From: CAZDKO01 sp964506075 [NCBI: uncultured bacterium]
Lineage (GTDB): Bacteria; CAZDME01; JAYEMH01
NCBI GenBank assembly: GCA_964506075.1
Contig: CAZDKO010000055.1
Coordinates: 1-5,086, forward strand
DNA: 5,086 nt
Direction of reading: 5' to 3'
Part shown: piece by piece, positions 1-5,086 of the stretch
How positions within the stretch are numbered: position 1 is the first letter of the stretch
Layout of the letters: each line of letters starts with the position of its first letter
Translations under genes and position numbers: made by a program
The notes under the pieces: model-generated
Seen by the model: only the letters and a program-made list of their open reading frames with translations
What the model was told of the DNA's origin: nothing
Database searches by the model: none

Positions 1-8
1 CCTGATAC

Positions 9-815
9 ATGCGTAAGGTACAAGCGGTTGATTTTCAAATTTTTTTGATAAGAGCCGGTTTAAAACAATTTCTAAGTGGTTTTTATTATTTTAAATGGTT
101 GGAATATCCGCTTGCATACAACCATCTGGAATTAAACAGGGAAGAGCAGTACCTGGATATAGGCAGCGGTAAGTCTATTTTCCCTTTCTTTGTATTATCG
201 CACACACAGAGTATTGTTAATATTATTGATAATCAATCGATTATAAAGGATAGCCTCCAGTATTACAAGGATACGGCTAAAAAAATGGGCTGGGAAGGGA
301 TTCTGGGAAAAAGACTCTTTATACATGAAGCCAGAGGGGAAGAGGAATTTAATTTTCCTGACGGTTATTTTGATAAGATTTCCTGCATTTCTACTATTGA
401 GCATCTTAAAGACAATGGCGATAGCCGGATGATGAAAACAATTGAAAGAATCCTTAAAAAAGGAGGCCGGACAGTTGTAACTTTTCCTTTTAGTAACGGT
501 GAATATATAGAGGAGGAGAACGCTTCGGGGGTGGGATACTTTCAGAGGAAATATAATATTAGTCAGATAAAAAGACGTTTGATAGACCCGGTAAACTTAA
601 AGGTTACGAAAGTTATATATTTTGGCGAACGTTTTCCGTCATTTGGCGGTTTATATCTAAAAAATAAACTTGTGAAGATAAATTGGCTGCTCCCTTTATT
701 TTCTCCGTTCTTCTGGAGAGTGTGCTATTCCTATCAAAATGGATTTCGTGATTTCCATGAAAAGGCCATAGATAAAAAGGGTATCGGCGTTGCCTCTATA
801 ATTTTTGAAAAATGA
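9..815 (+). CDS. Class I SAM-dependent methyltransferase
   Basis: A 268-residue protein with the Rossmann-type methyltransferase fold, predicted to transfer a methyl group from S-adenosylmethionine to an unidentified substrate. Seen in the sequence: the glycine-rich SAM loop YLDIGSGKS (residues 48-56), an acidic residue ending the second strand (NIID, D74), the FDKISCISTIEHL strand and loop (121-133), and the helix-strand segment ILKKGGRTVVTFPF (148-161). A YFQRKYN segment (177-183) follows, of a kind common in Methyltransf_11/25-like proteins. The last strand is GVASIIFEK. Residues 225-240 (NWLLPLFSPFFWRVCY) are strongly hydrophobic and aromatic, so membrane association or a lipid substrate is possible. 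The start is fixed by an in-frame TGA at 3-5, two codons upstream; any ribosome-binding site lies outside the window. The stop overlaps the next start (ATGA), so the two genes are probably co-translated. The fold is confident; the substrate cannot be told. Confidence 0.9.
   Translation: MRKVQAVDFQIFLIRAGLKQFLSGFYYFKWLEYPLAYNHLELNREEQYLDIGSGKSIFPFFVLSHTQSIVNIIDNQSIIKDSLQYYKDTAKKMGWEGILGKRLFIHEARGEEEFNFPDGYFDKISCISTIEHLKDNGDSRMMKTIERILKKGGRTVVTFPFSNGEYIEEENASGVGYFQRKYNISQIKRRLIDPVNLKVTKVIYFGERFPSFGGLYLKNKLVKINWLLPLFSPFFWRVCYSYQNGFRDFHEKAIDKKGIGVASIIFEK
812..815 (+). promoter_or_regulatory. ATGA stop/start overlap (translational coupling)
   Basis: The TGA stop of the methyltransferase (813-815) overlaps the ATG start of the next gene (812-814). 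The upstream bases (TTTTTGAAAA) carry no real Shine-Dalgarno sequence, so the second gene probably depends on ribosomes terminating the first. This supports one transcript and linked expression. Confidence 0.7.
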
Positions 816-2908
816 CCAGTATGGATTTAAAACTTCTCAGCCTCTATACCGACCAAAATTGCCGGCAGAAATATTATCTTTCTTATTATGGAAAGACTGG
901 TGGAGATTTTAAAAGTGCCAAACAGTTATTCTGGGAGGTTAAAAGATATTATAGCGAGTGCGGAATTACAGACTTTGAGTTTCAGGAACCGATAAATAGT
1001 GACTCTCAAACCCTGATTGGGTTTTGTAAAATGTTGAGAAAAATCAGGGGCCGGGTTAAATGGAGTGCCCCTTTATTAATCAGGCGGTGGATGGATGATA
1101 AAATTTTCCGCGAGATGAAATCAGCCGGGTGTGAAAAAATAATTTTAAGTTCAATCGGTATTTCCGATTCTTTGTTTAAAAAGATGGAGGTGGATTTTAC
1201 GACTCATGACCTTTGTGATATGTTAAGACGGTCTTTTGAAGCCGGAATAGTAACGGAGCTCAATTTACTCTTTGGCCACCCCGGCGAAACCATTACTGAA
1301 TTTGAGGAAGGCGTTAAATTTATCAGCGAAAACAGCACTTTTATCGGAGCGGTTAATTTGGATTATTGTTTTTCCAGTTACATGGAAAAACATTATCTGC
1401 CCGGGAAAAATCTTTTATGCCGCTCTTTCAGGCAATGTTGCGGTCAAAGAGAAAAAGTAGATAAGACCCCTTATTTCTGCTTTGAAGAGCAGATACGAAA
1501 AGTAAAAGCTACCGGTAATACCATTAATCTCTCAAACGCGACCAATTTATTTACCGAAACGTTATCCCGTTACGTTAAGCCGTATTTTATTTCTTCCGGC
1601 GCTTTTAGTGCTTTCGCCGATTTAAAGGAAAAATCATTCAGGCTCTGTTACTATGAAAGGGAACTCACTGCCAAAAGAGGGGTACACAGCTGCTTCCAAT
1701 TTGAGAATACCTGGTTTGACCCTTTGTTCGCCGAATGGCAGGTAGAGAAAAAAGGAGAAGCCCTGTTTATCAAGCTTTTCTGGAAAAGGTTTAACTTTAA
1801 ACAGACCTGGAAACTTTATTTCAAAAATAACGTTCTTTTCTGGCAGGTTGTTTCTTTTTTAAACGATACGGGCAAATTTAAAAATTTTAAATTCGGCATT
1901 ATGCTTAAGACCTTTTATAAAAAATTTTTCTGTGGCCGGCAGCAGGGATTTTTCCCTTTGACTTCTTCATGGAAAGAGTTGAATCTGGACGAACCTCTTT
2001 CTTCAAGGCTTTTCGGGGTGCGAAAAGAAAATATTTTCCCGGCGGTGGCTTTAGAAAAAGAAGAAAAAGAGCCATTCCTTTCTATTATACAAAGCGGCGG
2101 TATAAATTATCCCTGCCGGATACTTCAACTTAAACATCCGGAAGATTTTTCCTCACCGAGTGCGTTTAATTTTTCCGGTAAGATCGTATTTCTGGAAAAT
2201 GAGGTTTCGATTGAAAAATACCTGAAAGAAGAAAAACAGCCGTTTTATGATTTCTATATACTGTCTTCCAAGGATAAAGATTTAACCCTGGCTTTTGATG
2301 ACGAGGGGTTACATTTATTCTGGCAGGAATTAAAATTGACCAAGGGGTTCGGTTTATATACCTCTGTTTTTTCACGTAATTTGTGGCAGGATTCCGGTTG
2401 CGCTGTCTGGAAAGTGACCGAAAACGACGGACAGAAGATGACCCTGAAAGGTAAATGGCATCTTTTACCTTTGATCCAAACCTGGAATTTAACCGTAAAG
2501 GAAGACAGGAGTATCCTCTGGACGATAGAAATGGAAATTTTAGAGAACTTGATATTTGAAAAGGAACAGCAGACAAACCTGATGTTATCGGAGGAATATA
2601 AACAGTGGATTAGCCAGAATGGTTTGGAAGGGATTCTTTCTGATTCGTTCACTGAAGAATGGGCGCCGTTTTTTTTCGGAAGCGCCGATTCAGTAAAATC
2701 AATCCTGGTTAAAAACCCCTCTTCTCGGTTACCTTCGGTGAGTTTAGAATGCGATGGTTCTCGGACCGACTTTTTTCTCGGGATTTTGAATTCTTCGTCT
2801 TCTTTTTATACCCGTAACTTGAAATGCTATAAAATGATACCCAAGGGGAAAAAATATTTACCCGGTCAATATCCGTATTTTAAAGGAAAAATAAAGGTTA
2901 TTATTTAG
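812..2908 (+). CDS. Degenerate radical-SAM barrel protein with duplicated C-terminal beta domain
   Basis: A 698-residue protein in two parts. Residues 5-190 follow the barrel of the radical-SAM protein encoded next (2910-4940): VKWSAPLLIRRWMDD (82-96), EMKSAGCEKIIL (101-112) and LNLLFGHPGETITEFEEGV (150-168) match its SWGSYAMVRKEMS, KMKAAGCVQLCY and INIIVGFPEETEADFQETL. The CxxxCxxC cluster motif is reduced to C17-x3-Y21-x2-S24, and the SAM-contacting GVESG is SIGIS (114-118), so it probably cannot bind the 4Fe-4S cluster and is likely a pseudoenzyme or partner subunit. There is no B12-binding domain. A cysteine-bearing linker (C203, C209, C210, C223) leads to two Trp-rich, probably beta-sandwich repeats (about 270-461 and 494-698). 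No signal peptide or membrane segment is evident. An in-frame TGA at 806-808 limits the start to ATG 812 or ATG 821; 812 is preferred for its ATGA overlap with the methyltransferase. Function unknown; the gene is clearly coding, the domain reading is by eye. Confidence 0.88.
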   Translation: MTSMDLKLLSLYTDQNCRQKYYLSYYGKTGGDFKSAKQLFWEVKRYYSECGITDFEFQEPINSDSQTLIGFCKMLRKIRGRVKWSAPLLIRRWMDDKIFREMKSAGCEKIILSSIGISDSLFKKMEVDFTTHDLCDMLRRSFEAGIVTELNLLFGHPGETITEFEEGVKFISENSTFIGAVNLDYCFSSYMEKHYLPGKNLLCRSFRQCCGQREKVDKTPYFCFEEQIRKVKATGNTINLSNATNLFTETLSRYVKPYFISSGAFSAFADLKEKSFRLCYYERELTAKRGVHSCFQFENTWFDPLFAEWQVEKKGEALFIKLFWKRFNFKQTWKLYFKNNVLFWQVVSFLNDTGKFKNFKFGIMLKTFYKKFFCGRQQGFFPLTSSWKELNLDEPLSSRLFGVRKENIFPAVALEKEEKEPFLSIIQSGGINYPCRILQLKHPEDFSSPSAFNFSGKIVFLENEVSIEKYLKEEKQPFYDFYILSSKDKDLTLAFDDEGLHLFWQELKLTKGFGLYTSVFSRNLWQDSGCAVWKVTENDGQKMTLKGKWHLLPLIQTWNLTVKEDRSILWTIEMEILENLIFEKEQQTNLMLSEEYKQWISQNGLEGILSDSFTEEWAPFFFGSADSVKSILVKNPSSRLPSVSLECDGSRTDFFLGILNSSSSFYTRNLKCYKMIPKGKKYLPGQYPYFKGKIKVII
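860..883 (+). other. Eroded radical-SAM cluster motif (CxxxYxxS)
   Basis: These codons encode C17-RQK-Y21-YL-S24. Aligned with the next gene's C228-IGR-C232-AF-C235, the first cysteine is kept while the second and third are Tyr (TAT) and Ser (TCT). The frame is open and homology to the radical-SAM barrel continues on the downstream side, so this is substitution and not a frameshift or sequencing slip. Confidence 0.7.
1619..2194 (+). repeat. Trp-rich domain, copy A (protein-level repeat)
   Basis: Residues 270-461 of the 812-2908 product, the more diverged of two tandem copies. Anchors shared with copy B, in order: LT (285-286), WFDPLFAEWQV (301-311), QTWKL (331-335), FW (343-344), MLKTFYK (364-370), W387, FPAVALE (409-415) and FSGKI (454-458). 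The similarity is visible only in protein, so the duplication is old. The alternating aromatic and hydrophobic pattern suggests a beta-sandwich; a carbohydrate-binding or mutarotase-like fold is possible but unproven. Confidence 0.65.
2291..2905 (+). repeat. Trp-rich domain, copy B (protein-level repeat)
   Basis: Residues 494-698 of the 812-2908 product, ending at its C-terminus. Matching anchors to copy A: LT (509-510), WQDSGCAVWKV (525-535), QTWNL (556-560), LW (569-570), MLSEEYK (591-597), W617, LPSVSLE (640-646) and FKGKI (690-694). The offset between copies drifts smoothly from 224 to 236 residues, as expected for a true tandem duplication with small indels. Copy B looks the more intact, with extra motifs such as LTKGFGLYTS (509-518). 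Confidence 0.65.
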
Positions 2909-2912
2909 TATG
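2893..2912 (+). promoter_or_regulatory. Weak ribosome-binding site and 1-base gene junction
   Basis: An AAAGG (2893-2897) lies 12 bases before ATG 2910, rather far for a strong Shine-Dalgarno site. The preceding gene's TAG (2906-2908) is separated from this ATG by one base, favouring re-initiation. An in-frame TAA at 2892-2894 with no alternative start codon in between fixes the start at 2910. Confidence 0.5.
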
Positions 2913-4940
2913 AAATACGACGTGATTTTAATAATGGTTCCTCCGTGGGAGCCCAGTATGCCGCCTTTGGGGCTGGCTTATATATCGGAATATCTGCGTT
3001 CCCGGAACTTTAATCCCAAAGTGATAGATTTTAACCTGGAGCTATTCCGGAAAGCTTCGCCGGAGAAAAAAATTTTCTGGGAAATTTATAATATCAACTC
3101 GATGACGGTGCCGGAAATAACCGAGAAGATATCGGCTCTTTTTAAGAGGGAAATAGATGACCTCGTTGAGCAAATCAATTCTTGTGATTGTAATTTAATA
3201 GGTTTTTCCGTCAATGTTACCAGTATTGCCCTGGCGGCTAAACTGGCCACATTAATTAAAAAGAGGGATAAAGGTAAAAAAATTATTTTAGGCGGAAGCG
3301 GCTGTTTCTGGAATTACGACCGCCGGCTTATATTTGGTGAAGACGCCGGGTCCATTGATGCTTTTGTAATAGGGGAGGGAGAAAAACCCCTGGTAAACAT
3401 CATTGAAAATCACCAAAAAAACAAAACTTTTGAAGGCATAAAAGGGGTAATTTGCCGAAAAGGAGATTTTTTTAAACCGGCCGTTCCTTTTTATACAGAG
3501 AATATAGACGAACTGCCTTTCCCGAATTTTTCTGATTTTGAATTCAATTCTTATAAAAAGAAACAGCTGCCGATTATAATCAGCCGCGGTTGTATAGGCA
3601 GATGCGCTTTTTGTATCGACCATTTAATGTGCGGCCCTTATCGTTTTCGGTCTCCGGAAAAACTTATCAAGGAAATTGAATATCATGTTAAAACAAACAA
3701 AAAAATAAATTTTGTATTAAATGACTTAATCTGTAACGGTAATTTAAAACAGCTGGACAGATTCTGCGAACTTGTTATTGAATCCGGGTTTGATATCAGC
3801 TGGGGCAGTTACGCGATGGTGCGTAAGGAAATGAGCCTTGAATTATTGCGAAAGATGAAAGCGGCGGGTTGTGTTCAGTTATGTTACGGGGTAGAAAGCG
3901 GCTGTGACCGTACTTTAAAGAGAATGAACAAATTTTACTGTGCGGCTGATGCCGAAAGAGTAATAAAGCTTACTCACGAGGCAGAGATCCTGGCTAGCAT
4001 TAATATTATCGTTGGATTTCCTGAAGAAACAGAAGCCGATTTTCAAGAGACATTATCCTTCATAAAGAGGAATAAAGATTATATTTATGAAGTCACCAAT
4101 ATATCTTCTTTTGTGATAATGTCCCCCTCAAAATTAGGCTCAAATCCGGAACGGTATGGCGTGAAACTGCCTTTACCTGACGATTTTAATTCTTGTTACG
4201 TTGATAATAACGGGGTTGACATAAAAGAGAGAATCAGGCGTGCCCGGAGAACAATTTTTTTAACGGCTAACCTTGGGCTTAAAACCCTGATTATTAATTA
4301 TAATTTAAGAAATGATAACGTCCGGGATAGCGGCACTTTAGTTTTTTGCCCGGTGGCAAAAATAAATTCGCCGCCTTTAGAAGCCGCCAGGTTATTAAAT
4401 AATTTCAAGCGCATGAAATTTACCTCTTTTTTCTACGATTTTAATATAAAGTTGTATAAAGCCGCACCTGATAAATTTAAGGTTTTATGGGATTATCAGA
4501 ATTGGTATCTCTGGGTTTTTCCTGACCATCTGGAGAATATTTTTGAAGTGCTGGGAAAAGAAGTGTTTGCATTTTGTGAAGAATTAGCTTCTTTAGAAAC
4601 TAATAATTTTTATTTTTTGTTAAACAGAGAAAATTTTATGTTTTCCATTAAAATCGGAGCGGTTATTCAAAAATATAATCCGAATGTAAACATTAATTTT
4701 ATCAGCTCCGTATTTAAAAAAGAAGACTGGCGTGCTTTAGTGCCTAAAGGTTTAACCGGGGTGAAATTCATATATGACGATGAGGGAATTATCAAGGCGA
4801 TATCGGACGTTTCCCCCCGGAAGAAAAATTTATCGGGTGAAATGATTGCCGCGGCGGAGTCTGTTGATTTTAAAGCATTTAATTTAAAAAACTATGAATC
4901 TCCAAAATTGCCGTTGTCAATTTATATAAATGAAAAATAA
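2910..4940 (+). CDS. B12-binding radical-SAM protein with a second, degenerate B12-like domain
   Basis: A 676-residue cytoplasmic protein. Residues 1-200 form a cobalamin-binding-type Rossmann domain: PPW (11-13), PPLGLAYISEYLR (18-30), VIDFN (38-42), IGFSVN (97-102), IILGGSG (125-131), VIGEGEKPL (153-161). The DxHxxG histidine motif is absent, as is common in this class. Residues 220-400 are a radical-SAM barrel with C228-x3-C232-x2-C235 for the 4Fe-4S cluster, GVESG (327-331) and IVGFPEET (367-374). Residues 400-450 form the usual linker, including ERIRRARR. The family cleaves SAM to a 5'-deoxyadenosyl radical; members methylate unactivated carbon or phosphorus or do other radical chemistry (compare hopanoid methylases, BchE), so the reaction here is open. 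Unusually, residues 474-676 repeat the N-terminal domain in degenerate form, giving B12 / radical-SAM / B12-like. It follows the previous gene after one base, so the two are very likely co-expressed and perhaps partners. Family assignment is secure; substrate unknown. Confidence 0.92.
   Translation: MKYDVILIMVPPWEPSMPPLGLAYISEYLRSRNFNPKVIDFNLELFRKASPEKKIFWEIYNINSMTVPEITEKISALFKREIDDLVEQINSCDCNLIGFSVNVTSIALAAKLATLIKKRDKGKKIILGGSGCFWNYDRRLIFGEDAGSIDAFVIGEGEKPLVNIIENHQKNKTFEGIKGVICRKGDFFKPAVPFYTENIDELPFPNFSDFEFNSYKKKQLPIIISRGCIGRCAFCIDHLMCGPYRFRSPEKLIKEIEYHVKTNKKINFVLNDLICNGNLKQLDRFCELVIESGFDISWGSYAMVRKEMSLELLRKMKAAGCVQLCYGVESGCDRTLKRMNKFYCAADAERVIKLTHEAEILASINIIVGFPEETEADFQETLSFIKRNKDYIYEVTNISSFVIMSPSKLGSNPERYGVKLPLPDDFNSCYVDNNGVDIKERIRRARRTIFLTANLGLKTLIINYNLRNDNVRDSGTLVFCPVAKINSPPLEAARLLNNFKRMKFTSFFYDFNIKLYKAAPDKFKVLWDYQNWYLWVFPDHLENIFEVLGKEVFAFCEELASLETNNFYFLLNRENFMFSIKIGAVIQKYNPNVNINFISSVFKKEDWRALVPKGLTGVKFIYDDEGIIKAISDVSPRKKNLSGEMIAAAESVDFKAFNLKNYESPKLPLSIYINEK
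3591..3614 (+). other. Radical-SAM 4Fe-4S motif CxxxCxxC
   Basis: These codons encode C228-IGR-C232-AF-C235, preceded by IIISRG. This is the canonical radical-SAM cluster ligand motif at the end of the first barrel strand, indicating a catalytically competent barrel in this protein, in contrast to the eroded copy at 860-883. Confidence 0.95.
4329..4937 (+). repeat. Degenerate second copy of the B12-binding domain (protein-level repeat)
   Basis: Residues 474-676 of the 2910-4940 product repeat its own N-terminal domain. Residues 18-130 and 488-600 align without a gap at an offset of 470; I count about 27 identities in 113 positions, including PPL, DFN and W57/W527. The end of the domain aligns again at offset 447 (F207/F654, F210/F657, Y215/Y662, L220/L667, P221/P668, I224/I671). 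The glycine motifs are lost: GGS becomes ISS, GFSVN becomes YFLLN and GEGE is roughly DDEG, so cobalamin binding is unlikely. The copy stops where the radical-SAM barrel would begin. Confidence 0.75.
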
Positions 4941-5073
4941 TACGACGGTGGGATTTCCTGAATATTTATCTGCCCGGACAAACTTGGAGAAGGGAAATAG
5001 TACTGAGGAACATATACCAGAGTCGATAAACGATGACCAAGAAAGACGTATTGCGAACTTTATTTTTACTTGA
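4930..5073 (+). CDS. Possible 47-residue small ORF, unrecognised
   Basis: A short frame starting inside the end of the B12/radical-SAM gene (11-base overlap), immediately after an in-frame TAA at 4927-4929. The product is hydrophilic and charged (MKNNTTVGFPEYLSARTN at the start), with no known motif, signal peptide or membrane segment. There is no ribosome-binding site upstream. It also overlaps the start of the more plausible gene at 5033 by 41 bases. It may simply be a chance open frame in a gene junction. Confidence 0.2.
   Translation: MKNNTTVGFPEYLSARTNLEKGNSTEEHIPESINDDQERRIANFIFT
4941..5032. other. Short intergenic gap, no signals seen
   Basis: These 92 bases after the B12/radical-SAM gene show no inverted repeat followed by T residues, so no intrinsic terminator, and no convincing promoter or Shine-Dalgarno site before 5033. 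A frame with KIIRRWDFLNIYLPGQ lies here but has no ATG, GTG or TTG start and ends at TAA 5027. Read-through into the next gene is likely. Confidence 0.4.
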
Positions 5074-5086
5074 CCTGTGGGGAGTT
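5033..5086 (+). CDS. Start of a probable next gene (partial, cut by window end)
   Basis: The ATG at 5033 opens a frame that stays open for all 18 codons to the window edge (MTKKDVLRTLFLLDLWGV). An in-frame TAA at 5027-5029 limits the start. A charged N-terminus followed by a hydrophobic strand resembles the beginning of a Rossmann-type domain, including the first strand of B12-binding radical-SAM proteins (compare DVILIMVPPW in the previous gene). The piece is too short to assign a family. The ribosome-binding site is poor (only GAG at 5020-5022). Same strand and short spacing suggest it belongs to the same operon. Confidence 0.4.
   Translation, partial: MTKKDVLRTLFLLDLWGV

Noticed and set aside
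455-466. A-rich run followed by AGGAGG, resembling a slippery site or internal ribosome-binding site
   Set aside because: The bases simply encode the conserved LKKGGR of the methyltransferase; the frame continues intact and no good start codon sits at the right distance downstream.
812-1000. Possible frameshift that removed a B12 domain or the cysteine motif from the 812-2908 gene
   Set aside because: An in-frame TGA at 806-808 and the intact methyltransferase C-terminus leave no room for a lost upstream domain here, and the eroded cysteine motif lies in uninterrupted homologous frame.
1272-1460. 62-codon forward frame inside the 812-2908 gene
   Set aside because: It is a different frame of sequence encoding the conserved FGHPGET region; it has no supporting motif and is a shadow.
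2166-2652. Two long reverse-strand open frames inside the 812-2908 gene
   Set aside because: They overlap each other and a forward gene with strong domain-level homology, and their translations show no recognisable fold or motif. They are shadows of the coding frame.
3288-3623. Reverse-strand open frame across the radical-SAM cluster motif
   Set aside because: It lies opposite the best-supported coding region in the window and has no recognisable features.
4940-5029. Open frame containing WDFLNIYLPGQTW between stops at 4931 and 5027
   Set aside because: It has no ATG, GTG or TTG start and no similarity to the flanking proteins that I can defend.

Overview
The window is a gene-dense stretch of an AT-rich genome, roughly 40% GC by eye, with every supported gene on the + strand. 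It holds a SAM-dependent methyltransferase (9-815), a protein with a degenerate radical-SAM barrel and two C-terminal beta-rich domains (812-2908), a cobalamin-binding radical-SAM protein (2910-4940), and the probable start of a further gene (from 5033). There are no RNA genes, CRISPR arrays, insertion sequences, recognisable promoters or terminators. Gene content and style (B12-binding radical-SAM proteins packed with methyltransferases, weak Shine-Dalgarno signals) suggest an uncultured anaerobic bacterium, possibly of the Omnitrophota type. That placement is a guess; no taxonomic marker is present.

Layout: the first and second genes share an ATGA overlap, and the second and third are separated by one base. 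In-frame stops just upstream fix all three starts. The genes therefore look like consecutive cistrons of one operon that probably continues past both window edges. The last 146 bases hold only two small, mutually overlapping candidate reading frames.

The main point of interest is the relationship between the two large proteins. The third gene has a complete active-looking B12-binding plus radical-SAM unit (cluster cysteines C228, C232, C235). It is followed by a second, degenerate copy of the B12-binding domain that ends at the position where a radical-SAM barrel would begin. The second gene begins at that same position of the fold: it has no B12 domain and starts directly with a radical-SAM-like barrel in which two of the three cluster cysteines are replaced (C17, Y21, S24). 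The two proteins may together form one active and one inactive B12/radical-SAM unit, the inactive one split between two polypeptides. The second protein also carries a roughly 200-residue Trp-rich domain repeated twice in tandem.

The chemistry is unknown. A B12-dependent radical-SAM enzyme beside a class I methyltransferase fits tailoring (for example methylation) of a lipid, surface glycan or secondary metabolite, but nothing in the window identifies the substrate.
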